DNA from: Sipunculus nudus
Lineage: Eukaryota; Annelida; Sipuncula; Golfingiida; Sipunculidae
Assembly: GCA_026874595.1 (NCBI GenBank)
Contig: CM049319.1
Coordinates: 63,347,917 to 63,411,916 of the forward strand
Length of the DNA stretch: 64,000 nucleotides
Direction: 5' to 3'
The position numbers and the translations under genes were made by a program. The first letter of the stretch is position 1; the number at the start of each line of letters is the position of its first letter. Below the pieces are notes generated by a model. It worked only from the letters and a program-made list of their open reading frames with translations, did no database searches and was not told where the DNA came from. Below are positions 30,536-42,282 of the stretch, in pieces.

Positions 30536-32218
30536 AAGTGGCTAGGGCATATAGTTTTACCCATGTTAGTCATTCCGTCCTTCCATCATTCCAAAATCAA
30601 ATAGTTGTACAGACTTTTTTTCACAATGCCTGCAGATATTGGCCAGAATTTTAGTGTGTGAGCAGATAATGACCAGTTACAGATCGAGTTCACGTTTCGC
30701 TTTTTGACCCAGTTGACCTACTTTTGACCGTTTTACAGCTCCTGACCATAGAAAATTTCATGAAAAATATAAATTTTCATGACAAATAAACATGTACAAA
30801 CTTTTTTTCTGCATTGCCTGCAGATATTGGCCTGATTTTTGGTGTTTTGGCAGATAATGACCAGTTACAGATCGAGTTTAAGTTTTGTCTCAGTTGACCT
30901 ACTTTTAACCATTTGACAGTGCCCTAACATAGAAATTTTCATAAAAAATATAAATTTTCATGGCAAGTGCACATGTACTGACTTTTTTTTCGCAATGACT
31001 GCAGATACAGCCAGATTTTTGGTGTGTGGGCAGATAATGACCAGTTACAGATGGAGTTTGCGTTTTGTCCCGGTTGACCTACTTTTGATTGTTTTACGGC
31101 TCCTAAACATAGAAAATTTCATGAAAAATATAAATTTTCATGACAAATGTACATGTACAACCGTTTTTAGCCCTCAGCTAATAGGCTGATGGGCTATTGT
31201 CGTCACCCAAGCTGTCCTTCTGTCCGTCTGTCTGTCTGTCCGTCCGGAGTCAGGCCATCCTGCGTCTGTTAACTTTTACCTTTTGAGCAGGATATCTCTA
31301 AAAGGATTCACTTTTGGAATTTTATTTCATCAGTGAAGATGTATATCAACAAAATCTTGGTCAAGTGCAAAGATGGGTGACCTTGACCTATTTTTCTTTG
31401 TTTTAGAGCTGATTATACAAAAACACTCAGAAGCTTAGATCTCAGGAACCATTGTGTGGATTTTCACAAAACTTACTATGATCATTTAAAATGATGGTCT
31501 GTGCGTGCTGCACAATTTCGGTGGCACCACCTACAATTTCTGATTTTTTAATGAATTTTTATCGGATTTTTCAATTTTGGCATTTTGTGCAGGATATCTG
31601 CAAAGGTATTCAACACAGGAACTTCATTTCTTCAGTGTTGTTGCATGATATTTACAAAATCTTGGTCAAGTTCAAAGATGGGTGATCTTGACCTACTTTT
31701 CAAGGTCACAGAGCTTAGTATAGAAAAAAAACATAGGAGCTTATTTCTCAGGAAGAATTTGGTGGATTTTTATGAAACATGTTACATACCTCTCCGTTTT
31801 AAATTTATAACTAATTATCAGCTTTTGCTTATATTCTAGTTTCACAATGCAATGCTTACAGATACTGGCCTAATATTTGGTCTGTGGGCCCATTATGACC
31901 ACTTACAGATTGAGTTCGCATTTTGTCCCAGTTGACCTATTTTTGACCATATGACAGATCCTGAATATAGAAAATTTCATGAAAGACAGAAATTTTTTTT
32001 AATAATGCACATGTATGGACTTTTTTTCACAATGCCTGCAGATATTGGCCTGATTTTTGGTGTTTTGCTTGATAATGACCCGTTACAGATCAAGTTTGCA
32101 TTTTGCCCTTATTGACCTACTTTTGACCATATGACACCTCCTGAACATTTTACAAAATTTAACAAATGTTTCTAATTGCCCAAGGCGAGGGCATTTGTGT
32201 CGTTCCGACACATCTAGT
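30536..32218 (+). mobile_element. Pearl/Helitron-like element with about 186-bp tandem core
   Basis: A unit containing CTGCAGATATTGGCC, AATGACCAGTTACAGAT, GTTGACCTACTTTTGACC and AGAAAATTTCATGAAAAATA repeats near 30610, 30796 and 30979 (period about 185 bp), and again near 31845 and 32020. The right end has a perfect hairpin TGTGTCG-TTC-CGACACA (32196-32212) followed by CTAG (32214-32217) and T, the pattern of a Helitron 3' terminus. Tandem-core elements of this kind are known in bivalves as pearl elements. No protein is encoded. The left boundary is approximate. Confidence 0.55.
31163..31840 (+). mobile_element. Repeat element inserted within the tandem core
   Basis: Between the third and next core units lies unrelated sequence opening TTTTTAGCCCTCAGC with a hairpin head (31169-31195), then TGTCCGTCTGTCTGTCTG and two similar half-units with GATATCT...AAAGATGGGTGA.CTTGACCTA. 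The core array resumes near 31841, so this is a nested insertion. Confidence 0.5.
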
Positions 32219-33269
32219 GTCTTATTGTAACAAATATTGTATTTTTTTTTAACTATAAAATGACAACAAAAATGTTAGTTTCTCAGCTGTGATTACATCC
32301 AGTGTCCCAAAACCTTGTGTGTTTATTGATCACAAGTGGATGCCCTATAGTAATCACCCTGTCTGTCTGTCTGTCTAGCTGTTCGTCTGTCTGTCTTTCC
32401 ATCTGTCCATCCACATTAATCCTCAGATGATAACTTTGGATAGACACATCAATTTTAAACTTGACTTTTAAGGCCCACAACTAAAGCAAGAACCTGTATG
32501 ATATTTTGGTCATGAGGTCAAAGGTCAAGGTCACAGAAGTCAAATATTTAGAAAGATTATGGCTGCATTTTAAGCCAAATTTTTTCAGCCCAAACTTTCC
32601 ATCTTGTGCATTTAGCTGACTTAATTGCCAGTATGGGTAGAGCATAAATAAATTTGGGGTCACAAGGTCAAAGGTCCAGTTCCCAGGGGCCCTCTGTTCA
32701 CGAATTAGTTTTCAGATGTCATAACTCCAGTTTAGTTTGACATATTGGCTTCAGACTTAACTTATATATGGCTCACCACTAAAGTATGAATCCAGTTGAT
32801 TTGGGGGTCCAATGGTCAAAAGTCAAAGTTGCAGGACCCATTTCTTTAAAATGAATGTGTATGCATTGCAAGCCAAACTTTTCATCATAAACCTTCCATT
32901 TTCAAGATATTGCTCACCAGCCAGTAGGGGAAGATTTTATTCCATTTTGGGGTCAATGGTCAAGGTCACAGGGCCTATCCATTTACAAATTAGTTTTAAG
33001 ATGAAAATTTAGCTTTGGATTGACAGATTGGCTTCAAACTTGAATTATTAATGATCAACCACTCAAGTAAGAATCATTTTGATTTTCATGGTCCAGAGAT
33101 TAAAGGTAAAGGTCACAGGAGCCACATCTTTAAAGGATTGTGGATGCCCTGTAAATCAAACATCTAATCCCAAACTTTCCATCTTTCACACATGGCTTAC
33201 TTGCCCAAAGTGAGGAAATCTGTAGAATTTGAGGTTACCCGGTCAGAGGTCAAGGTCACTGGATCCACT
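32219..33269 (+). repeat. GGTCAAAGGTCAAGGTCAC tandem/dispersed repeat
   Basis: It begins with a TCTG microsatellite (about 32369-32405) and continues with three to four diverged units carrying GGTCAAAGGTCAAGGTCAC, GCCAAACTTT.CCATC and ATTAGTTTTCAGATG.CATAA. Non-coding. Confidence 0.6.
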
Positions 33270-34620
33270 TTTTTAGCTCAGCTGACTGTAAGTCATCTGA
33301 GCTATAGCGATCACCCTTTGTCCGTCGTCCGTCTGTCTGTCTGTCCGTCCGTCCGTTAACCTGGCACAAAGCTTAACCTCTGGACCTAGAAACTTGTAAC
33401 TTGAGATTCTGGGAGGTCAATGAAAAATCTCCTTGGAGACCAGAAATGATGTCTCTGTTACCAATATCCTTTGAGCTATGGGGCCCCAAAGTACCCCCCA
33501 GAATAGTCAAAAATTTCATACAAAAACTTCAATATCTCATTAACTACATCACTGATGGTCATGATTTGTTGGCATATATATTGATCATGAGATGTTTCAT
33601 CAGTTTCTGCAGACTGGTGGCGACACCTGTATTTTTTTATTATTTACGAATTGTTTTCTCTATTTTTGAGACCTTTAAAAATGTGAACATCTGTTAACAG
33701 GGCACATATCATAAAAACTGGACTTAGAATCTTCATTCTTGACACATTGAGAGACCTATGAAAAGTCTCCATGGAAACCTGAAATTAGGTCTCTGTTACC
33801 CATATCCTTTGAGCTATGGTTCTCCAAAGTACAGCTCAGGATAATGGAAAATTTGATACAAAAGCTGAAGTATCTGAACAACTAATGCAGAGATCACCAT
33901 AATTGTTTGCATGGATATTGATCATGGAGTGTTTCATCAGTTTCTGCAGACTGGTGGCACCACCTGTATTTGTTCAGGTTTTTTTACAATTTTTTTTCTC
34001 TATTTTTGAGACCTTTAAAGATATGAACATCTGTTAACAGGGCACAAATCATAACAACTGGACCTAGAATCTTCATTCTTGACACACAGGGAGACCCATG
34101 AAAAGTCTCCATGAAAACGTGAAATTAGGTCTCTGTTACCCATATCCTTTAACCTGTATGGCTCCAAAATACCCCCCAGAATAATGAAAAATTTGATACA
34201 AAAACTCCAGTATCTTAATAACTCTTTTTACGAATTTTTTTCTCTATTTTGAGACCTTTTAAGATGTGGTTATATGTCAACAGGGTACAAATAGTAACAA
34301 TTGGACCTAGAATCTTCATTCTTGTCATGCAAGGAGGCCCAAGAAAAGTGTCTGTGGAAACCTGAAATTAGGTCTCTGTTTCCCATATCCTTCAAGCTAT
34401 AGGACTTTGAAGTATCCCTCAGAATAATGGAAAATTTGATACAAAAGCTGAAGTATCTGAACTACTAATGCAGAGATCACCATGATTCTGTGCATGTATA
34501 TTGACCATTAAGTGTTTTTATTAGTTTCTGCAGACTCGTGGAGCCACCTGTATTTTTTTTTAAGTTTATGCATTTTTTCTCTTTTTTTTAAAAAATATAT
34601 AAATGCAGACACAATCTTGG
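33270..34620 (+). repeat. AGCTCAGCTGAC head followed by about 340-bp tandem units
   Basis: The head at 33274 (AGCTCAGCTGACTGTAAG) and a TCTG/TCCG tract are followed by units with GAGACCTTTAAA..TGTGAACATC, TGTTAACAGGGCAC and GTTTCTGCAGACTGGTGGC at about 33603, 33942 and 34527. One unit near 34230 has an internal deletion. Non-coding. Confidence 0.65.
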
Positions 34621-36286
34621 CCTGTTGGTTAATCTGTTTGATGCTTCAGTTGAATGGGTATATACTACCATTCAGATGATAAAATTTCCTTTTGCGAATC
34701 TCTTCCCAGTCAGCTGAGCATCATGACCTATGGGTCACTTGTTTTAAAAAAAGATTGTAACAATAATCAAAATGCTGCAAGTTCAAGGATAATAAGGTCA
34801 CAAGGTCATTGGTTAAGGTCAAGACTGTCATTCTGAAAAAAAATATCATAAACAAATTCAGCTGAGCGTTGAGACCCAAGGGTACCCAGTTTGTGTGGGT
34901 TTTATTGGTCATCAGTACATTAACCCATAATTTCTCAGGAATGGCAGGAGCTAGCATCCCCAAATTTTATAGAAAAAGCTGTCACATATCAAATGTTGTT
35001 GGATCGATTGAGTTTTTGTGGTGCCACCTTCATCATCTTACAAAAAAAACTTCAAAAATCTACTTCTCAGAAAACATTCAGCCAATTTGTTCAATATTTC
35101 ACAGAAATGATCCCAGAGATGAGCTCTATTAAGTTGTCCAAATGGTGTGGGTTTGATGAATTTTGGCCACGTGACCTTATTGTGTTCTTTAGCATTTGGC
35201 CAAATAAGCAGACCTGGTGTCGATCGATGCAAATTTTTCAATTCCAATTTAAGAACTTTTATGAAACTTAAATTCCAATTCAATTTGATTCAGTGTGCTG
35301 GAGAAAAATATCATTTCCCATTGAATTCAAATAATTTTTTATTCAATTCAAATTCAATTCACAATTCAAAAAGTAGCAAATCATTTTAATACATTTCAAT
35401 TTTCACTGGTGTGTAAGAAGTGTTACTATACAGGTGTTCTGTTACATTTGCACAAGTATACAACTTACAGTTTTGTTAAGAATTGGTTGGATTTGCTCCA
35501 TAATTAAATGAAATATGAGTAACTATGAGTTTTACTATGTCATGTGGTAAGGCAGAGCAGCCAGATAGGTTTTACTGGGCAATTATTCCTTTCGATCATG
35601 TAAACTGCCTTAATTGCAGTAAATGTTTATTTGGATTTCAAGTGAGTGGCCATGGCATTATAACCTGGTGTAATTGATAAGAATGTAAATATTTTTTTGG
35701 TGATGAAAAACATTAAAGTTCTCAATCTTTCAAACATTAGGTGGGGGTTAATTACAGTATATATTCCCTAAAAACAACAAGATCAATAAACTTTGTGCCT
35801 GAATGAGCACTCATGATTATTGACACAATTATTGGATCTTTATCAATGAAAGGACCGCTTATTGTTTTAAACATTCTGATAAAAAAATCCGATATGATTG
35901 ATGGATATGATAATCTTTGTCAGGTTAAATAAAACTTTTTAGCCAAAGACTTTCAGTATGTTTAAACGGATTACCCAACATGCCAGATTGTGTCTGTATC
36001 TATTAGTAGCTTTGAAGACTGCCAACTATTTCAATTTGGTAACAGACCAAAGTTAAGTCTGGATCTATTTATATCTTTTAGACCAGCTGATAGGTGCAGA
36101 ATACTTCAGCTGGTGACAGAAGCACTAAATTTGGTATGTGTAATCCAGAGGGCCTATCTTTTTCATAAGGAACTTAAGCCAACAAAAATTTAAAGATGGT
36201 GGCAATTTTCAAGATGGCTGCCATTTACCACTTTCAGATCAGGCTTTTGGTAATAAAACATGACTCATCAAATTTTAATGATTTTT
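34621..36286. other. Non-coding, with one copy of a repeat also found at the window's right end
   Basis: Nothing coding is seen. A run of AATTCAAATTC-type words lies at about 35240-35370. The segment 35950-36110 (CAACATGCCAGATT, GACTGCCAACTATTTCA, TATTTATATCTTT) matches 63835-63985 in the same orientation. Confidence 0.5.
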
Positions 36287-37700
36287 TCAGCTCAGCTGAC
36301 TATAAGTCATCTGAGCTATAGTCGTGGTCCTTTGTCTGTCTGCTGTCCGTCCATTAAACTGGCACGTTTTGAAACCGTAAGACCTAGGAATACAAAAATC
36401 AGCGTAATGTTAGATGTCCCCACGATCTCCTACCAAGCTCAAAACTGGGTCTTTGTGACTTCGTTCCTTTAAGAAATTAAGGAAAAACCTCAATTTTTTA
36501 TTAAAAAAACTATTTTCACACTTCAGGACTGCCTAATATCAAAACCACTCATCTGTTTTCCTCATATTTACCATAAATATTCCTCCATATAGTTCTTATG
36601 TACATGCCAGAAATTAGGTCTGTATTATATAATTTAAAAAAGATATGGGCCCTAACATAATGCATTTTGTAAAAAAATCAGGAAAGATATTTGATCACTT
36701 AACATCAAACATATTATAGCTAAGGACTTTTTTTCCAGTAATATAACTTAAATTAATCAAAATTAAATTGTATATCCAAAATAAGATCAAAATCTTTTAA
36801 ATTTTTTAGATATTAGCAAAAAAAAAATTGGTACCTTAAATTTTGCCCAACTTTGACCATTGCACAATTTTTTTCTGTAACTGCTGTGGATTTAATTTTC
36901 ACAGCATGTATTTGTTAGCATTTCATCTGTTAACACAAAAAATTGAAACCATTTGATCAAAAACTGTAGATTTTATTCAAGTTTTCAAGCACCATGCCAT
37001 ATATTGTTTACATTCAAGCTAGTGTTATGCAGTTTGCTAGAGCTCAGCTCACTAGCTTCGCCTCTCAGTTCCTAAAATTTGGAATACAGTTAGATGTCTC
37101 CAAAATCCCCTTTCATGCCAAGAATTTGGTCACAAGGACTTAATTCCTTTGAGATATTAATGAAAAACTTCATTTTTCCATTAAAAACCCATTGTTACAC
37201 AAGACTGCCTAATATCAAAACCACTGATCTGACTTTGATGATATATAATATACATATTTTTCTATACATTGGCTATGTACGCATGCAAGAAATGATGTCA
37301 GTATTGCGAAATTGTTTTAAGTTATTGGCCCGAAAATAATGCACTTTGTGAACAAGAAATATATTTACTCCAATAACATGAAAATTGCTGAAGCTAGAGA
37401 TTTCTTTTTTTTTGTCAGGGATATAACATTATTTAATCAAGATTCTATTGCATACCTGAAATTAGTTCTGAAATTTTTCAAATTTTATAAGTTATTAGTA
37501 TAAATATCAAATCAGTACCTTAAATTTTGCCTAATTTTGATCATGGCATGTTTGTTTCCTGTAAGCACTGTTGATATAATTTTCATATCATGCAGGAATA
37601 AGGATTTCAACTTGTTAGTTTTGAAAGCTGAAAAAAATTGGCCAAAAACTGTAGCTTTTATTAAAGTTTTTTATGAGACCATGTCAGACCCAGGCTCTAC
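36287..37700 (+). repeat. Two further copies of the AGCTCAGCTGAC-headed repeat
   Basis: A full copy starts with the palindromic head at about 36290 and runs to about 37000. A second copy from about 37060 lacks the head and starts inside the body (GTTAGATGTCTCCAAAATC). Bodies share AATATCAAAACCACT, GGTACCTTAAATTTTGCC and TTTTCACAGCATGTAT. Confidence 0.65.
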
Positions 37701-37962
37701 CCAGCCCCTCTTCAGTCACCTGTATGTCCTCTACTTGACCTTTCAGGCCAATTATGCACGCTTGACGTGGGGCATATACTTGCAGCTGGGCAGCTTATTG
37801 CTGGCCACAGCTGATCCAGGTGTCCAACCCAGCTCATCTATTAGTTGTTTAGACCAACAGCATAGGATAAACAATGAATCAATAAATTTTTATAGGTCTA
37901 TAGTAACAACTTTAAAAATAATCAATAGAAAAGGATTTTGACAGTTGATGAGTAACAGAGAA

Positions 37963-38157
37963 TTAAATGTAAATTAAAGAAGTAAATTATTGTTAACGCT
38001 TAAAGTTGAATCTTGCAGACCTGGCAACCCGTATCTGTTCAGGTGGAGCCGTCCCCCTTAAACCGGCTTAGTTATACACGGGGCTGGGGAACTCACGCTT
38101 CAGTAATCACTGTTCACACCCCCCGCCAGTCAGTTGCACATTGTGTTTTGTCGGTGT
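37963..38157 (+). repeat. Split direct repeat A1
   Basis: 195 bp, starting TTAAATGTAAATTAAAG and ending GTTTTGTCGGTGT. Near-identical to 38791-38985. Confidence 0.85.
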
Positions 38158-38638
38158 ATATTATCTGACTCTAAAATTGAAGGGGTCAAAAACTGACAAA
38201 GCTGGATGTGGCTACGTAATCAACATCGGCTGCTCTCAGACAAGCATCTGTGCCGTGTGTTCTATGCGGCAGTACATGAATCAACCAGGTTTACTATATG
38301 GTGCGAACAAGGATGAACCATTGTTTAAACTCGAGAATACATGCATTCTTACAAAGTCTCTTTTTGTTAACCATGTTCGGCTGATATAAGCATTAGCAGG
38401 ATTTCAAAATGACCAATATAGTGGTCACTCTTTCCGTAGAGGTGGTGCCACCGATGCAGCAGCAGCAGGTATGCAGGATTGGGAGATCAAGCTGCTAGGC
38501 AGATGGTCGAGTAATGCATATGAACGATATATACAAGCTCCTGTCAGTGTTGTAACTGGTTTTGCGAGACGGATGGCTTTACAACGCAGGTTAAGCTCAG
38601 CTCCGTTCAGAGGTTGCTATTTGAATTTCTTCAAATAG
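38158..38638 (+). pseudogene. Tyrosine recombinase catalytic domain remnant
   Basis: The frame gives SKTDKAGCGYVINIG, SICAVCSMRQYM and EPLF, then HSFRRGGATDAAAAGM and LGRWSSNAYERYI before a stop at 38636-38638. These are the conserved blocks of DIRS/Crypton-type tyrosine recombinases: the H-x-x-R box, the GRW box and the tyrosine nucleophile (AYERY). A single in-frame TAA at 38387-38389 interrupts the domain between the LF and H-x-x-R blocks, and the N-terminal part with the first catalytic arginine is missing. The enzyme would cut and join element DNA through a 3'-phosphotyrosine; this copy cannot be active. Confidence 0.8.
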
Positions 38639-38690
38639 CCCTTTAATTAAATTGGGCCATAAAGTTGGCGCTCATTCAAGCGGCCAACTG

Positions 38691-38793
38691 TGGGCCTTTT
38701 TATTTGGCCCAATTGTATGTTGGGTTGAAAATTAAAGGATCATATTATGGCCCACACCGCTTTCCATGTTTTCTTTGTTAAATAGGAGCGTTA
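38691..38793 (+). repeat. Split direct repeat B1
   Basis: 103 bp from TGGGCCTTTTTATTTGGCCC to GGAGCGTTA; its start can pair with AATTGGGCC at 38647-38656 to form a hairpin. Confidence 0.8.
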
Positions 38794-39131
38794 AATGTAA
38801 ATTAAAGAAGTTAATTATTGTTAACGCTTAAAGTTGAATCTTGCAGACCTGGCAACCCGTATCTGTTCAGGTGGAGCCGTCCCCCTTAAACCCGCTTAGT
38901 TATACACGGGGCTGGGGAACTCACGCTTCAGTAATCACTGTTCACACCCCCCGCCAGTCAGTTGCACGTTGTGTTTTGTCGGTGTCCTGCCCACCCACTG
39001 TCCATTTATTGCGATATGTGTCTGTATTTCTTCTGGTCGGTTTACTTCACGTATTTCCGTGTACTTATTTGCGTTGTTTTGCTATGTGTTGCTCGTTTCC
39101 TGTATTTATGTTACCTCATGCAACGATGTGA
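38791..39131 (+). repeat. Split direct repeat A2, with extra 146 bp absent from A1
   Basis: The first 195 bp repeat A1. The bases 38986-39131 (CCTGCCCACCCACTG onward) have no partner in A1, consistent with A1 having lost its right part in the internal deletion. Confidence 0.75.
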
Positions 39132-39234
39132 TGGGCCTTTTTATTTGGCCCAATCGTATGTTGGGTTGAAAATTAAAGGATCATATTATGGCCCACACCG
39201 CTTTCCATGTTTTCTTTGTTAAATAGGAGCGTTA
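39132..39234 (+). repeat. Split direct repeat B2
   Basis: 103 bp, one base different from B1 (C for T in CCCAATCGTATG). Ends the element. Confidence 0.85.
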
Positions 39235-39975
39235 ACTTACACTTACTGATGTTTTATGGATTTTGTATGGATTGATGAAAATGTATTCCAAATAACACCA
39301 TTGAGTCACCTATGGTATTTTTCTTTTCAATTTTAATTATAAAAAAAAATTAATTATATTGTTCTATACTATTAGGGATTATATGAAGGAAATTAATGGT
39401 TGACAAAGATGCAGTTGATAATATAAATTAAATTCCCAGGTCTTTTCCAAGCGTTTCAGCTTGTCTATTTATATTTAATTCAAAATTTATAAAAAAAGTT
39501 AAAATGTCAAAATTTTTGAATATTACTCAAACAAGTACTGATTAAGAAAACAATATGTTTCACTTATGACATTCAGACATTTGGCTGTAACAGCTGTCAC
39601 AAGACTATGTAAATAATCAAAATTTACAATACTGGTTCCTATATTTCAGTTAATAAAATTTCACTTGCCCATCTTTAGTTTTCTCCTTGTATAATTTATA
39701 GGGTGTTCTTATCCTCAGGTTATTTTTTACACATAATGGCTGAGATACTTCAAATTTTTTTCTGATACATTTTTTTTTAATAAAAAAATTGAATATGATA
39801 AAAAATCAGATCTTAGACAAGTTCTCATTATGATTTCTGTAATGTTAATAATTGTCATAAGACTCTTGCTATGTCTAGTTCATAGATTGATGTGAAGGTA
39901 GTCCAAAGGGAATATCATAGTTTTATTTTTTTAATATAAATAAAATTCATAAAACCATGTACTTCTTATCATGAT
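39235..39975. other. Non-coding AT-rich spacer
   Basis: No exon, RNA gene or clear repeat copy recognised. Confidence 0.4.
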
Positions 39976-40600
39976 TTAAATTTGTGATATTTGTTTATTC
40001 TCGATACTCAAGAACTTTGTTTTGTTGAAACTGAATAAATACCAGACATGGTGCAGTACATTGCAAATGTATTTGAATGCAAATATGAATATGCACTCCA
40101 TAATTTCATGTATAAGGATAGGGATACAGGTAAAAATGAAGGTATTTGAACACAACTGCATTCATGAGTATATTCTATAATATTATTTTAATAATCAATT
40201 ATTTCGATAATATTGTTGAAAAAAATCTTTGATGAAAACAAAAACAGATGATACTTTTATAATTTTTAATTTAAATTATACTTGACACATTATTTTTTAT
40301 TAATTTTATATAAATAATTTAACTTTTCAAATAATTCTGCTGCAATGTAAGTAAAGTTTTATGTCCAAGTCAAAATATTTCCAACTGTAAATAATATTAG
40401 TGATATCAATCCTCTTCCCTGTCTCCATGGATATTATCAAAATCTTACATAACTTGAGTTAAACACCATCAACTCATAATAGAGCTTATATTACCTCACA
40501 AAACCAGCTTTTTCCTACCTCCTCTTCCAAATCATATTTTGTGATCATATATAACAGCTGAGCCCCTTGACCCATGGGTCCCTTGATTTTAATCCCAGGT
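39976..40600 (+). repeat. Dispersed repeat, CCCATGGGTCCCTTG-ended family, copy 1
   Basis: Shares AACTGAATAAATACCAGACATGG, TGCAAATGTATTTGAA, CCTGTCTCCA, ACCAACAACTCATAAT and AACAGCTGAGC with 44680-45300, in the same order and orientation. Non-coding. Confidence 0.7.
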
Positions 40601-42282
40601 ATTAGAACATGCTGAATCGATTTCCAAACGAATAAAATCATGAACATTCCTGATTTTACAGGGTTTGTTTTATATATGAGGTCAATATGTTGAGTTTTTT
40701 TTTGTCTCATTTCCTTTATACCTTCTACATTTGCTTTGTTGTTCACTTAAACTATCAGTTGTAGTTTAAATATCATTTCTTTGTTAATAAATACATCCTG
40801 CTCTAAGTTGAGAATTAGGGTGTGGTCTAAAGGATGAGTTATTCCACTCTATTAACTTTGCCGATACAAGCCCCCTTTCCACCAAAATCTCTATACAGGT
40901 AGATTCTCAACTGGACCAAACACCCCTAACGAAACCAAGCCCTTCATTCTTGATCCCTGTATCTTGAAATACCTCATGGTACTGCCATTTGGCAAACATA
41001 TTCAATCTGCTGTCTCAGGTCGACACATTGGGTATACCATTAAAAGAATTTAATCAAATATGGTTTAAAAAAGTACATGTAGTGGCTTCTGAATCTTATA
41101 TAGTTATTACAACAACAAATCATCTGGTGTGTCATCTGTAGTTTACATGAATATATTTGCCCCATGTAAATTATGAAAGAACATAAACAATAGTGTCCCT
41201 GATACCACATAACAATTTAAAGTGTGTTCAGGTTCTGTCTTTGCATACAAGGGCCCTTTTACACTAAAGGTTTAGTAATTAAGGCTAATTTTGGGTCTAA
41301 CAGGGCACATTTAATTTTATTGCTAAAAAAGATATGCAACTAAGCTAAAAGTAACAGTTTTGTTTATCATTTTTGCAATTTATTAATAATTCAGCTTTCT
41401 GATTTTCGGTCAGTCTCTTCTCTTCACAGCACGTACTACATATCACCCCTTTTGGGCAGTAGCATATAATCTATATCTGTTGCATTCAATCATGACCTAA
41501 GTTGATGGCAATGAATCTGCATCCATATTTAATTTGATGACATTTTTACCATTTTAATATATATATCAATAATATATTTAATAAGACCAACAGAATAATG
41601 CCCTAGCTTACTCATTCTTCTTACTTTGTTATTGTCAATAAGTGATAAAAGTATTATGAAAAATTACTGAGTTAAAGAAGTCTGGAAAATCATACAATCC
41701 CTTAATTTATGGTGTTTACTAGTCTTTGTTTTGGAGATGACTTTTTTTAAATGCACTTAATTTTTTTCACTTTTTCCATTGTTAACATACCTTTGGAATA
41801 GACATATATCAAGTAACTGTCTGCACTTTTTTGTTAGCTATAGTCATTTTTAATGATGCATGTATGAAAAAGACAATAACAGCAATACTTCTTTTTATCC
41901 TGTTGAATAAAAAAGATATTTTCTATATTCACTTGAGAGGAAATTTTTTTTTATAATAAAATGGGGAACTATTAGTTTGAAAAAAAATCTGAATCAAATT
42001 GCTTCACTCACCACATTGGGAACTGTGTTAAAGATTTTGAAACCTTAATTCCAAATGAAACTGACTCATTGAAATTATATATAAACATGTATATAAATTT
42101 AATATGAAAACAATATAACAATTAACGGTGTGTTCAAAGGTTGTTATATTGTTACGGAACCTAATAACAACAGATCACGTCATCATGACCAGCACAAATC
42201 TTGCTACAGAGATAAAAAAAACAGATTCTGTAACACTAGGCAGTGTAAAATGTATAGGGGAATGAATAAAGAAGTCAGTGTT
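40601..42282. other. Non-coding AT-rich spacer
   Basis: No feature supported. Small open frames lack any domain signal. Confidence 0.4.

Larger units (their letters stand above)
37963..39234 (+). mobile_element. Deleted tyrosine-recombinase retroelement with split direct repeats (Ngaro/DIRS-like)
   Basis: The layout is A1 (37963-38157), a tyrosine recombinase remnant (38158-38638), B1 (38691-38793), A2 (38791-38985), a 146-bp stretch, and B2 (39132-39234). A1 and A2 (195 bp) differ at about three bases and B1 and B2 (103 bp) at about one. The order A1 - ORF - B1 - A2 - B2 is the split-direct-repeat arrangement of Ngaro-type DIRS elements, where the recombinase lies at the 3' end of the coding region. 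Gag and RT/RNase H are absent, so an internal deletion joins the A1 region to the recombinase. TTA stands at both outer ends and at the B1/A2 junction. No target duplication is expected for this mechanism and none is seen. Confidence 0.72.

Noticed and set aside
37537-37941. 134-codon ORF before the split-repeat element
   Set aside because: Covers repeat tail and spacer; no domain, no codon signal.
38841-39222. Overlapping ORFs in A2/B2
   Set aside because: They lie in the non-coding split direct repeats of the retroelement.
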